Shown here: piece by piece, positions 17,228 to 25,605 of the stretch
Numbering within the stretch: position 1 is the first letter of the stretch
Layout: every line of letters begins with the position of its first letter
NCBI RefSeq assembly: GCF_900114255.1
Contig: NZ_FOSL01000004.1
Span: 1-64,000 of the forward strand
From: Neomesorhizobium albiziae
GTDB taxonomy: Bacteria > Pseudomonadota > Alphaproteobacteria > Rhizobiales > Rhizobiaceae
DNA length: 64,000 bases
Direction of reading: 5' to 3'
Notes under the pieces: generated by a model
The model's database searches: none
What the model saw: only the letters and a program-made list of their open reading frames with translations
What the model was told of the DNA's origin: nothing
Program-made: the position numbers and the translations under genes

Positions 17228-18202
17228 ATGAAACTCAATAGACGATCGGCCCTCGGGTTGGCGCTATCCTGCGGTATGGCGTGGGCTACGTCCGGCTGGG
17301 CCCAGACCTATCCGGAGCGCACGGTTACATTGGTGGTTCCGTTCGCGGCGGGAGGCTCGACCGATCTCGTGGCGCGGGTTCTGGCGGCGAGCATGTCAAA
17401 GGATCTCGGCCAGCAGGTCATCGTTGAAAATGTCGCCGGCGCCGGCGGCAATCTTGGAGCGGGTCAGGTGGCCCGGGCCGAGCCGGATGGTTATACGATC
17501 CTGATGGGTACGGTCGCAACGCATGCGCTCAACCCGTTGATGCTGAAGACGAAGCCCTACGACCCTCAGAAGGATTTCGCGCCGGTTTCGCTTTTGGTTC
17601 TTGTTCCCAATGTGCTGATGGTCAATCCTGAACTGCCCGTCAATTCCGTCCAGGAACTCGTCGATCTCCTGAAGGCCAATCCCGACAAATACTCCTACGC
17701 CTCGTCGGGCAACGGGACGCCGCTGCATCTGTCCGGCGAACTGTTTAAAAGCATGGCCGGGGTCGAAATGCAGCATATCCCCTACAAGGGGGCCGGCCCG
17801 GCCTTGAACGATGTGATTGGCAATCAGGTGCCGATCATGTTTGACAACCTCCCTTCGTCTTCCAGCCATATCAAGGCGAAAACCCTCAAGGGGCTTGGCG
17901 TCACGACCAAGGAGCGCGCCAGCTCCTTCAAGGAACTGCCGTCGATCGACGAGACGGTCAAGGGCTATGAGACCTACACCTGGAACGCGCTGTTTGCGCC
18001 TGCCGGCACGCCGCCGGAAAACGTCGCGCGGCTCAACAAGGCTGCGCTGGCCGCTCTGTCGGATCCGGATGTGAAAGCGCGAATGGGGGAATTCAGCGCC
18101 ACCATCGTGGGTTCTACTCCAGAGGAGCTCGGCAAGCATGTTCAGGCCGAAATGGCAAAGTGGGAGCCTATCGTAAAAAGCGTTGGCGTTACCCTCGACT
18201 AG
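17228..18202 (+). CDS. Tripartite tricarboxylate transporter substrate-binding protein (TctC/Bug family)
   Basis: The start at 17228 is preferred over an in-frame ATG at 17222 because the GGAGG at 17216-17220 is then 7 bases away. The 324-residue protein begins with a signal peptide (MKLNRRSALGLALSCGMAWA, cleavage after WAQ). Family features follow: TLVVPFAAGGSTDLVAR, the GAGGNLGAGQVARAEPDGYT loop and PYKGAGPALNDVIG. Bug proteins bind carboxylates in the periplasm and deliver them to the TctAB membrane pair encoded next. The ligand cannot be deduced; the neighbouring PHA and CoA-transferase genes favour a hydroxy- or dicarboxylic acid. Confidence 0.9.
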   Translation: MKLNRRSALGLALSCGMAWATSGWAQTYPERTVTLVVPFAAGGSTDLVARVLAASMSKDLGQQVIVENVAGAGGNLGAGQVARAEPDGYTILMGTVATHALNPLMLKTKPYDPQKDFAPVSLLVLVPNVLMVNPELPVNSVQELVDLLKANPDKYSYASSGNGTPLHLSGELFKSMAGVEMQHIPYKGAGPALNDVIGNQVPIMFDNLPSSSSHIKAKTLKGLGVTTKERASSFKELPSIDETVKGYETYTWNALFAPAGTPPENVARLNKAALAALSDPDVKARMGEFSATIVGSTPEELGKHVQAEMAKWEPIVKSVGVTLD

Positions 18203-18218
18203 GTTCAGCGGGGGCAAT

Positions 18219-18247
18219 GCGAACCGCCACGGGAGGTGGCGGTTCGC
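18219..18247 (+). promoter_or_regulatory. Intercistronic stem-loop between tctC and tctB
   Basis: Perfect 12-base arms GCGAACCGCCAC and GTGGCGGTTCGC enclose a GGGAG loop, starting 17 bases after the tctC stop. There is no T-run, so it is more likely an RNA-stabilising or attenuating hairpin that keeps the binding-protein message more abundant than the membrane-subunit message. That role is inferred. Confidence 0.6.
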
Positions 18248-18265
18248 TACATGGGGGAGGTATCG

Positions 18266-18723
18266 GTGGCATTGACGGTCGACAGATCCAATTTGGCGTG
18301 CGGCGCCATATTCATTGGGTTCGGACTCTTTTTCGGGACCCAATCGCTAGGCCTTGATCTGGGCACCGCTACGGACATGGGGTCCGGCTATTTCCCTCTG
18401 ATCCTGGCGTGCGTTTTGATCATGCTTGGAGCCGTCGTCGTCGGCCTTTCATTACGCACGAAAAGCGAGCCTGTCGGTGCGATTGCGTGGCGGGGCATGC
18501 TCCTGATTCTGCCCGCCCCATCGTGTTCGGATTGACAGTCCGGGGCCTGGGGTTCGTTCCGGCGGTATTTTGCACGGCGTTGATCGCCGGTTTCGCCAGC
18601 GTAAAGCTTCGGGCATCGCAAGCGCTGGCGATCGCCGTCGCTGTGGCGCTCTTCGCCATTGTTGTATTCAGCTACGGCCTTGGCCTGCCGTATCAGCGCT
18701 TTGGCCCCTGGCTGGATTTCTGA
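18266..18723 (+). pseudogene. Tripartite tricarboxylate transporter small membrane subunit (TctB), frameshifted
   Basis: A GTG at 18266, 5 bases after GGGGGAGG, starts ALTVDRSNLACGAIFIGFGL and several membrane helices. The frame stops at 18533-18535 after LLILPAP. The next frame supplies IVFGLTVRGLGFVPAVFCTA and the last helix, ending at 18723. The span of 458 bases is one short of a multiple of three, so a one-base deletion in the C-rich run near 18516-18523 accounts for it. TctB normally has four helices and about 150 residues, which the joined frames would give. If the lesion is real the transporter is inactive. It could equally be a homopolymer reading error. Confidence 0.8.
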
Positions 18724-18733
18724 GGTCAGGCAA

Positions 18734-20245
18734 ATGGAGATCTTTTCGAATCTTGCCCTGGGCTTTGCGACTGCATCGACGTTGGGCAATCTCGGCTTCT
18801 GCCTGATCGGCGTCCTTCTGGGCACGTTGATCGGGGTGTTGCCCGGCATCGGCGCCACGGCGACCATCGCCATGCTGCTGCCTATCACGTTCCAGCTCGG
18901 GGATCCCGTATCCGCGCTGATCATGCTTGCTGGCATCTACTACGGGGCTCAGTACGGCGGCTCGACCACCGCCATCCTCATCAATATGCCGGGTGAGTCG
19001 TCCTCGGCGGTGACAGCGATCGATGGCTATCAGTTGGCGCGACGGGGGCGTGCGGGCACGGCCTTGGCAGTCGCGGCTATCGGCTCTTTCTTCGCGGGAA
19101 CAATCTCGACTTTTCTGGTCGCGCTTTTCGCGCCTCCCCTGACCATCATCGCGTTGAAATTCGGAGCGGCTGAGAACTTCTCGCTCATGATCGTCGGTCT
19201 CGTCTCGTCTGTCGCCCTTGCACATGGATCGGTCATCAAGGCGCTCTGTATGCTGGCGCTGGGATTGCTTTTTGGCCTGGTAGGCACGGATGTATTCACC
19301 GGGGTTCCGCGCTTCATCCTCGGCATCAGCGCCTATACGGATGGGTTGAGTTTCGTGGCGGTGGCGATCGGCGTGTTCGGCGTCGCGGAGATATTGCGCA
19401 ACCTTGAGAGTGAGCGGACGCGGGAAGTCATGCAGACAACGATCAGCGGCCTGCTACCGACACGCGAGGAAATGAAAGCCATCGTCGGGCCTGTCCTGCG
19501 AGGCACCGGGGTGGGCTCGCTTTTGGGCATCCTGCCCGGCGGAGGAGCGATCCTCGCCGCGTTCGCTTCCTACACGATCGAGAAACGTCTCTCGAAGTCG
19601 CCCGAGGAGTTCGGACGCGGCGCCATTGCCGGCGTGGCGGGACCCGAGTCGGCCAACAACGCCGGCGCCCAGACGTCGTTTATCCCGATGCTGACGCTCG
19701 GCATTCCCGCCAATCCCGTAATGGCATTGATGATTGGAGCGATGATTATCCAGGGGATTGTGCCTGGGCCAAATGTGGCCTCCGAGCAACCGGCGCTCTT
19801 CTGGGGCATCATCGCGTCGATGTGGATCGGCAACATCATGCTGGTGATCTTGAACCTGCCGCTTATCGGACTGTGGGTCCGGCTGCTGAAGGTTCCTTAC
19901 TATGTGCTGTTTCCGATCATCATGGCGTTTTGCGCGATCGGCGTCTACAGCGTGAACTCGAACCCGTACGATCTGTTCGCGGTTGCCGGATTCGGCCTGC
20001 TTGGCTACATCCTGGTCAAACTGCACTGCGAACCAGCGCCATTCCTGCTGGGGTTTGTGCTCGGCCCGATGCTGGAGGAGAACCTGCGGCGGGCAATGAA
20101 ATTGTCGCATGGCGATCCAATGACATTCGTGACGCGCCCGATAAGCGCGACGCTCATTGCCATCGCCATCCTGGTCCTCGTCGTCGTGTTGTTGCCATCC
20201 GTCCGCAAGAAGCGGGACGAGGTCTTCGTGGAAGAAGAGGGATAG
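18734..20245 (+). CDS. Tripartite tricarboxylate transporter large membrane subunit (TctA)
   Basis: The 503-residue protein begins at an ATG 11 bases after the tctB stop. It has about 12 hydrophobic segments and the two duplicated family signatures: GVLPGIGATATIAMLLPITF with YYGAQYGGSTTAILINMPGE in the N-half, and GILPGGGAILAAFASYTIEK with GPESANNAGAQTSFIPMLTL in the C-half. TctA forms the transport path and is driven by ion gradients. It is the last gene of the transporter operon and is followed by a strong stem-loop. Confidence 0.9.
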   Translation: MEIFSNLALGFATASTLGNLGFCLIGVLLGTLIGVLPGIGATATIAMLLPITFQLGDPVSALIMLAGIYYGAQYGGSTTAILINMPGESSSAVTAIDGYQLARRGRAGTALAVAAIGSFFAGTISTFLVALFAPPLTIIALKFGAAENFSLMIVGLVSSVALAHGSVIKALCMLALGLLFGLVGTDVFTGVPRFILGISAYTDGLSFVAVAIGVFGVAEILRNLESERTREVMQTTISGLLPTREEMKAIVGPVLRGTGVGSLLGILPGGGAILAAFASYTIEKRLSKSPEEFGRGAIAGVAGPESANNAGAQTSFIPMLTLGIPANPVMALMIGAMIIQGIVPGPNVASEQPALFWGIIASMWIGNIMLVILNLPLIGLWVRLLKVPYYVLFPIIMAFCAIGVYSVNSNPYDLFAVAGFGLLGYILVKLHCEPAPFLLGFVLGPMLEENLRRAMKLSHGDPMTFVTRPISATLIAIAILVLVVVLLPSVRKKRDEVFVEEEG

Positions 20246-20298
20246 GCCGGCGTAGTGCACCCCCTTACTGCCCGCCATAAGGCGCGCAGCTGGCCAGG

Positions 20299-20335
20299 CA
20301 CCATCCGCGGCATCAGGGGACTGCCGCGGATGGTG
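20299..20335. terminator. Stem-loop between convergent tctA and cfa-like genes
   Basis: Perfect 14-base arms CACCATCCGCGGCA and TGCCGCGGATGGTG are separated by 9 bases. The element lies between the ends of two convergent genes. No clear T-run follows on either strand, so it may act as a weak bidirectional terminator or as a 3' barrier. Confidence 0.6.
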
Positions 20336-20411
20336 TCAGGTTTCTACGAGCGCCTGCGACGCACGAAAGCGGGCAAGGCACCTTGCCGTCGATGCTCTTC
20401 ATGCGGCGGGC

Positions 20412-21674
20412 CTACCGGTAGAGGTCCACCCGCGTTGGCGGCAGCACGCTCAGGCCGTGGCCGCGTTTGACCGCCACAGTCTGGAATATCTGCGTCGAGC
20501 CGCGCTGGAACGTGATCGAGCTGCCGGTGAGGTAGAGAAGCCAGAGCCGCGCCCTTGGCTCGCCGACTTCGGCGATCGCTTCGTCGAAGCGACTCTGCAG
20601 CCGCTCCGCCCAAAGCCTGCAGGTGCGGGCGTAATGCTCGCGCAGGTTCTCGACGTCGTAGACGAGGAACCCATGCGTTTCGAGGCCGCTGAGCGTCATG
20701 CCGATGGTGTCGAGCTCACCGCCGGGAAAGATGTATTTGAGCAGCGCCCGGTATTCGGCGCCCTTGCGCAGCGTCTTGCGCAGGCTGCCCTTGGAACGCT
20801 TGGCGATGGCGTGATGCAGGTAGATGCCGTCAGGCTTGAGCAGCCGGCGCACGCTGGCAAAATAGGCCGCGTGGTTGGCGATCCCGATATGCTCGAACAT
20901 GCCGATCGAGCAGATCTTGTCGAAGCTGCCTTCGAGATCGGCATAGGATTTGATCTCGATCGTGATGCGATCCTCGAGGCCTTCGGCGCGGATGCGCTCG
21001 CGGGCGAGCGCGGTCTGCTGTGGCGACAGGGAGACGCCGTGACCGGTGACGCCGTAATGCCTGGCGGCGTAGATCAGCATGGCGCCCCAGCCGCAGCCAA
21101 TGTCGAGCAGGCGCTCGCCCGGCTTCAGCCGCAGCTTCCGGCAGATATGCTCCAGCTTGTCGGCCTGCCCCTGGTCGATGCCGTTGGCGAAATCGGTGAA
21201 GTAGCCACAACTGTAGACCATGCGCTCATCGAGAAAGAGACGGTAGAAGTCGTTTGAAATGTCGTAGTGGTGGCGGATCGCCTCGGCGTTGGAGCCGCTG
21301 GCGAAGGGGTCGCGGCCGGTAAGGCCCGCCTGCCTGGCTGGCCCCGAAAACAGCACGACCGGCAGGTCGCGCAGGAACTGCAGCTTGGGCAGTGTCTTCA
21401 GCTTGGTGCGCAGCTTGCCTTCCGAGCGCAGGTCGAAGATGTCGAACAGCGTTCCGCCCTCGATGTCGACCGCCTTGGACACCCACATCTCGATGATCGT
21501 CGACACGCTGGGCCGGCGCAGCCCATGCCAGACGATGTTCTGATCGTTCAGAACAAGCGTCGGCCCAGTCGCCGGTCCGATCCGCTCGCCCGTCCACAGC
21601 CTGACCGCGAAGCCGGGTTTCAGCGTCTCGACCACGGTGCGGACGATACGCGCCGCCCTTTCGCCTGCGTCCAT
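20412..21674 (-). CDS. Cyclopropane-fatty-acyl-phospholipid synthase family methyltransferase
   Basis: The start at 21674 is chosen for its GGGAGGGG site and gives 420 residues. The N-terminal ~100 residues form the lipid-binding domain seen in Cfa enzymes. The SAM-binding motif LLDIGCGWGAMLIYAARHYG is at about 185-205. Family signatures HYDISNDFYRLFLDERMVYS and the EHIG-containing segment CSIGMFEHIG are present. Cfa adds a methylene group across double bonds of membrane phospholipid acyl chains; relatives methylate other lipids. The gene is convergent with the TTT operon and stands alone. Confidence 0.88.
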   Translation of the reverse strand: MDAGERAARIVRTVVETLKPGFAVRLWTGERIGPATGPTLVLNDQNIVWHGLRRPSVSTIIEMWVSKAVDIEGGTLFDIFDLRSEGKLRTKLKTLPKLQFLRDLPVVLFSGPARQAGLTGRDPFASGSNAEAIRHHYDISNDFYRLFLDERMVYSCGYFTDFANGIDQGQADKLEHICRKLRLKPGERLLDIGCGWGAMLIYAARHYGVTGHGVSLSPQQTALARERIRAEGLEDRITIEIKSYADLEGSFDKICSIGMFEHIGIANHAAYFASVRRLLKPDGIYLHHAIAKRSKGSLRKTLRKGAEYRALLKYIFPGGELDTIGMTLSGLETHGFLVYDVENLREHYARTCRLWAERLQSRFDEAIAEVGEPRARLWLLYLTGSSITFQRGSTQIFQTVAVKRGHGLSVLPPTRVDLYR

Positions 21675-21852
21675 GCCCCCTCCCTTGACCCTGGAATCGA
21701 GTCCGTCCGAACGGCGATGGCTAAGTGCCGACCGCCTCACCGGGCCGGCTCGATCCGTGCATGTTCGCCGGCAGGTTGCGGGTGCTCTTGTCAAACCGGC
21801 CGCGAGCCCCCATCATATGGTTGTGTTCAACAGATCGAAAGGAGGTGATCCG

Positions 21853-21924
21853 ATGTCGAGTGATTTCGTTTTCCAGAACGTGGCCTCAGCGGATTGCACT
21901 TTCGGGAAGCAGTCTTCCCGTTAA
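21853..21924 (+). CDS. 23-residue ORF with an exceptionally strong ribosome-binding site
   Basis: The sequence just upstream, GAAAGGAGGTGATCC, is the full complement of the 3' end of 16S rRNA, and the ATG follows 1 base later. The ORF encodes MSSDFVFQNVASADCTFGKQ plus three residues. An intrinsic terminator follows about 70 bases downstream, and a weak -35/-10-like pair lies near 21787-21815. The set could be a leader-peptide transcript or a short dual-function RNA of about 200 nt. I do not recognise the peptide. The rest of the 410-base gap between the cfa-like and PepSY genes holds nothing else that I can identify. Confidence 0.5.
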   Translation: MSSDFVFQNVASADCTFGKQSSR

Positions 21925-21994
21925 GGCGCGAGATGCGCGGCGTATGATCCCGAAGAGGGCATAGCCACAGGCCGCGCCACGGACGGAAACACGG

Positions 21995-22025
21995 AAGGCC
22001 GTTTCTCCCTGAGAAACGGCCTTTT
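21995..22025 (+). terminator. Rho-independent terminator after the 23-residue ORF
   Basis: A perfect 13-base stem AAGGCCGTTTCTC / GAGAAACGGCCTT with a 3-base loop is followed by a TTTT run. It closes the short transcript that includes the ORF at 21853-21924 and lies 60 bases from the end of the convergent PepSY-type gene. Confidence 0.85.
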
Positions 22026-22085
22026 CCTTTGGAATATCACGCTGCAGAGCGCAATTGCGATACCGCGAGGTTGAGGCCGCGATGC

Positions 22086-22352
22086 TTACATCCTCGTCTC
22101 GCCCGTCACCGGATCGATCTTGATCTCCACCTTGGCCTTGTCGGAGGTGTAGTAGGTGATGTCGTAGTAGCCGTCCCTGTCCCAGTCGATTTCGTGGATG
22201 TAGCGGAACTGGTCGCGCTGTTCGATCTTGGCGATGATCTCGGAAAGTTTCAGCGATTTGTCGGGCGGCATGGGCTGTGGCTGGGTTTGCGCCACAGCGG
22301 GAGCGGTCAAAAGAAGCGCCGTCATGAGAAGTCCAGGGATCGCGATGCGCAT
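22086..22352 (-). CDS. Small secreted PepSY-domain protein
   Basis: The 88-residue protein begins with a signal peptide (MRIAIPGLLMTALLLTAPAV, cleavage after VAQ). The mature part contains a PepSY-like unit: LSEIIAKIEQRDQFRYIHEI, then DWDRDGYYDITYYTSDKAKV and a terminal KIDPVTGETRM. PepSY proteins are periplasmic and often act as protease inhibitors or sensor modules. GGAG lies 9-10 bases before the ATG. It stands alone, convergent with the short transcript described above. Specific function unknown. Confidence 0.75.
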   Translation of the reverse strand: MRIAIPGLLMTALLLTAPAVAQTQPQPMPPDKSLKLSEIIAKIEQRDQFRYIHEIDWDRDGYYDITYYTSDKAKVEIKIDPVTGETRM

Positions 22353-22470
22353 GGTTGGCGGCTCCTTCCAGATGTCTGTGCCGCAACCAGAACGAGCCAG
22401 CCCTGTAACCGGTTCCGCAACATCGTCGGGGAAGCGGGCTGAGCCTCAGCATTGCTCGTATTATTAGCGG

Positions 22471-23340
22471 TCAGGCAAGCAGCGGCGTCGTCAGCGTGCG
22501 GTCGATTCCATGCTCGGGCGGACCGGCCGGATGGCTGTCCTGCTCGTAGGTCCACACCTTGAAGGTGGTGAGCTTGTGCGCACCGAAACTGTGCAGCAGC
22601 GGCACGTCGGTGGCGTCGCGGCCGCGCGCCACGACGACACGACCGATGCGTGGAACGTTGTGGCGGGCGTCGAACGTATACCATTTGCCGTCGAGGAAGG
22701 CCTCGAACCAGGCGTTGAAATCCATTGGCGCGGGATCCGGCGGCACGCCGATATCGCCCAGATAGCCGTTCACGTAGCGGGCTGGGATGTTCATGCAGCG
22801 GCAGAGAGTGATCGCGAGATGGGCGAAATCCCGGCAGACGCCGACGCGCTCGTCATGCGCCTGCGCCGCCGTGCGGGTCGCTCGCGCATAACCGTAGCCG
22901 AAGGACAGGCGGTTGTGGACATAGTCGCAGATCGCCTGCACACGCACCCAGCCCTGCGGCAGGTGACCGAACAGGCCCCAGGCAAGATCACCGAGATGAT
23001 CCGTCTCGCAATAGCGGCTGCCGAGCAGGAAAACGAGCGTTTCCGGCGGCAGGTCCTGGATCGGCGTCTCCTGCGCCAGCGTGTTGAGCGGGTCGGGCTC
23101 GCCGCTATCCTCGACTACCGCGTCGTAAAGAATGCGCAAGCCGCCTTCCGGCGCCATGAAGCGCCGGCAGGCATTGCCGAACCCGTCGCGATAGACGCTG
23201 CTTTGCACATGCGGTGAGGTCAGCACCTTGGTCTGGCGCTTGATGTCGTGTTTGCGGTCGGGATTGACATCGAGGAGCGAGATGACCGCCATGGGTTGCG
23301 GGCACTCGATGGCGATTTCATAGCCGAGCCTGATCAGCAT
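22471..23340 (-). CDS. Transglutaminase-like family protein
   Basis: The start at 23340 is chosen because family members begin with an xIRLGYEIAxxCPQP motif; an upstream in-frame start at 23409 is possible. The 289-residue protein has the N-terminal beta domain of bacterial transglutaminase-like proteins and the catalytic core: nucleophile Cys in ERVGVCRDFAHLA and Asp in WYTFDARHN. The position that usually holds the catalytic His (HAW or HAF) reads FNAWFEAF, so Asn replaces His, as in some members of this subfamily. It may be a cysteine protease-like or purely structural enzyme. The target is unknown. Confidence 0.8.
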   Translation of the reverse strand: MLIRLGYEIAIECPQPMAVISLLDVNPDRKHDIKRQTKVLTSPHVQSSVYRDGFGNACRRFMAPEGGLRILYDAVVEDSGEPDPLNTLAQETPIQDLPPETLVFLLGSRYCETDHLGDLAWGLFGHLPQGWVRVQAICDYVHNRLSFGYGYARATRTAAQAHDERVGVCRDFAHLAITLCRCMNIPARYVNGYLGDIGVPPDPAPMDFNAWFEAFLDGKWYTFDARHNVPRIGRVVVARGRDATDVPLLHSFGAHKLTTFKVWTYEQDSHPAGPPEHGIDRTLTTPLLA

Positions 23341-23577
23341 CGCGGCACTTTCGATGTTTGAGGGAAAAACGTGTTTTCTCACAACGTCAAACCGCCGCCC
23401 GGGTTCCACCGGCTAACAAAAACGGCCCATTGATACGCCGGCGAAACTTTGCGCGTGCAGGGTTTTCATCGGCCGGCCGATGCCATAGGTTCCCCGCAAT
23501 CCCATCCCATTCCTGAAATCGGGAACACATCGCCGTCGAAGCGACGGCATTCCCGTGACCTGTGCATCGAGGACCTT

Positions 23578-24249
23578 ATGTTCAATAACAAGAAATTCGC
23601 GGCTTTCCTCTTCGACATGGACGGCACTGTGCTCAACTCCATTCCGGTGGTCGAGCGGGTCTGGGGAAGCTGGGCCGAGCGCCATGGCCTCGATGTCGAG
23701 GCCTTCCTGAAAACAGTGCACGGCATTCGCGCCATCGACACGATCAACCGGCTCGGCCTTCCCGGCGTCGATGCGCAGAAAGAAGCGCTGCAATTGCTGG
23801 AGGACGAAATCGCCGATATCGACGGCATCCTTCCGATTCCGGGCGTGCTGTCTTTCCTCGCCGCGCTGCCGCCGGAGCGTTGGGCGATCGTCACCTCGGC
23901 GCCTCGCGACCTCGCGCTGAAGCGCATGGCCGCAGCCGGCATTCCGTTTCCCCGGACCATGGTCACCGGCGAAGATGTTTCGGATGGCAAGCCCGCGCCT
24001 GACTGTTATCTGCTGGGCGCGAAGCGGCTGGGTGTCGATGCCAGCGACTGCCTCGTCTTCGAGGATGCGCCTGCCGGCATCGATGCAGGACGGGCTGCCG
24101 GCGCCGACGTGGTCGTCATCACAGCCACCCATCAGCATCCGGTCGAGACCGAGCATCTGATGATTGCGAGCTACGACGGCATCCGGGCCGTTCCGGACGA
24201 CGAGGGCCTGATGCTGCTGGCCACCGAGACGGCCGCCGTAGCCTGCTGA
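23578..24249 (+). CDS. HAD-superfamily sugar-phosphatase-like hydrolase
   Basis: An ATG preceded by GAGG gives 223 residues. All four HAD motifs are present: nucleophile DMDGTVLNS near residues 13-21, Ser/Thr motif VTSAPRD, Lys in DGKPAPDCYL, and acidic motif VFEDAPAGIDAGRAAG. A small helical cap lies between motifs I and II, as in beta-phosphoglucomutase and sugar-phosphatase relatives. It should dephosphorylate or isomerise a small phosphorylated metabolite. It is divergent from the transglutaminase-like gene and convergent with the DUF1674 gene. Confidence 0.85.
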   Translation: MFNNKKFAAFLFDMDGTVLNSIPVVERVWGSWAERHGLDVEAFLKTVHGIRAIDTINRLGLPGVDAQKEALQLLEDEIADIDGILPIPGVLSFLAALPPERWAIVTSAPRDLALKRMAAAGIPFPRTMVTGEDVSDGKPAPDCYLLGAKRLGVDASDCLVFEDAPAGIDAGRAAGADVVVITATHQHPVETEHLMIASYDGIRAVPDDEGLMLLATETAAVAC

Positions 24250-24267
24250 TCCCGGCGGCGTCCGGGA

Positions 24268-24486
24268 TCAAAAATCGCTTGTCAGGCCTTTGACCTCCCA
24301 GTCGCCGTAGCGGCCGGGTTCCTTGCCGCCGCGGCCGCCGAGTTCCCTCGGCAACTCTGCCTCATGTTGCAGATAGGCCTTGCGGCGCGCCTCGGCTTCC
24401 TGAAGCGCGCGCCTTGCGGCCGGCGTCAGCGCTTTCTCTTCCGCGGGCTGCGCCTTTTCCTGGTCTTCGGCTTCGGGCATCGGCAT
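24268..24486 (-). CDS. DUF1674 / SdhAF4-like protein
   Basis: This 72-residue charged protein ends with [20 protein letters not shown] and then LTSDF, the signature of the DUF1674 family. The family includes the mitochondrial succinate dehydrogenase assembly factor SDHAF4, which assists the flavinated SdhA subunit. An ATG six bases inside the chosen start (24480) is equally possible. The gene is divergent from htpX, with about 105 bases between the two starts. Confidence 0.8.
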   Translation of the reverse strand: MPMPEAEDQEKAQPAEEKALTPAARRALQEAEARRKAYLQHEAELPRELGGRGGKEPGRYGDWEVKGLTSDF

Positions 24487-24591
24487 ACTCGGGCTATTAT
24501 TGAAAGAACGGCACGGCTTTCCCATCATATAGACTGGGTTTTGGACCGGATCGACCCCAAACAACCGCCTCTGGACGACAAGGAGCTGACG

Positions 24592-25605
24592 ATGAACGTG
24601 ATGCGCACCGCCATGCTTTTGGCCTTCATGACCGCCCTCTTCATGGGCGTGGGCTATCTGATCGGCGGATCGGGCGGCATGACGATCGCATTCCTGATCG
24701 CCGCCGGCATGAACCTTTTCAGCTACTGGAACGCCGACAAGATGGTGCTGCGCATGCACCATGCCGTCGAGGTCGACGAGCGCAACGCCCCTGAGTATTA
24801 CGGCATCGTGCGCGATCTGGCTCAGCGCGCCGGCCTGCCGATGCCGAAGGTCTACCTTATCGACAATCCACAGCCCAACGCGTTCGCCACGGGCCGCAAC
24901 CCGCAGAACGCCGCGGTCGCCGCCACCACCGGGCTGCTCGACCGGCTGAGCTATGACGAGGTGGCCGGCGTCATGGCGCATGAGCTTGCCCATGTGCAGA
25001 ACCGCGACACGCTGACCATGACGATCACCGCCACGCTGGCCGGCGCGATTTCCATGCTCGGCAACTTCGCCTTCTTCTTCGGTGGAAACCGCGACAACAA
25101 CAATCCGCTCGGCTTCATCGGCGTGCTGGTCGCCATGATCGTGGCGCCGCTGGCGGCGATGCTGGTGCAGATGGCGATCAGCCGCACGCGCGAATATTCG
25201 GCCGACCGGCGCGGCGCCGAAATCTGCGGCAATCCGCTTTCGCTTGCTTCGGCGCTTGACAAGATCGCCCGCAACGTCGAACGCATCCACAACCCCGACG
25301 CCGAACGCAATCCTGCGTCCGCGCCCCTCTTCATCATCAATCCCCTTTCCGGCGAGCGTATGGACAATCTTTTCTCGACCCATCCCAACACCGAGAACCG
25401 CATCGCCGCCCTGCAGCAGATGGCGGGCAGCATGGGCGGTGGCATGTCCAGCCGTACCGCACCGCGTGCGCCCGAGACGCCGGCGGCCGAACGGCCAGCG
25501 CCATCCGGCCCGTGGGGCGCTCCGTCGACGCAAGCCAAGAAGCCGACGCGTCCTGCCGGCAAATGGGGTCGCAATCCCACCGGGCCGAAAGGCCCGGCAT
25601 CGTGA
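24592..25605 (+). CDS. htpX: HtpX membrane zinc protease (M48)
   Basis: An ATG with AAGGAG 6 bases upstream starts a 337-residue protein. Two N-terminal transmembrane helices lie at about 6-45, and the zinc motif HELAH is at 130-134. Two more hydrophobic segments follow, then the third-ligand region [15 protein letters not shown]. HtpX degrades misfolded membrane proteins, with the active site on the cytoplasmic side. The C-terminus carries a ~60-residue Pro/Ala/Gly-rich basic tail beyond the E. coli protein. The stop overlaps the GTG start of rsmB. Confidence 0.93.
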   Translation: MNVMRTAMLLAFMTALFMGVGYLIGGSGGMTIAFLIAAGMNLFSYWNADKMVLRMHHAVEVDERNAPEYYGIVRDLAQRAGLPMPKVYLIDNPQPNAFATGRNPQNAAVAATTGLLDRLSYDEVAGVMAHELAHVQNRDTLTMTITATLAGAISMLGNFAFFFGGNRDNNNPLGFIGVLVAMIVAPLAAMLVQMAISRTREYSADRRGAEICGNPLSLASALDKIARNVERIHNPDAERNPASAPLFIINPLSGERMDNLFSTHPNTENRIAALQQMAGSMGGGMSSRTAPRAPETPAAERPAPSGPWGAPSTQAKKPTRPAGKWGRNPTGPKGPAS

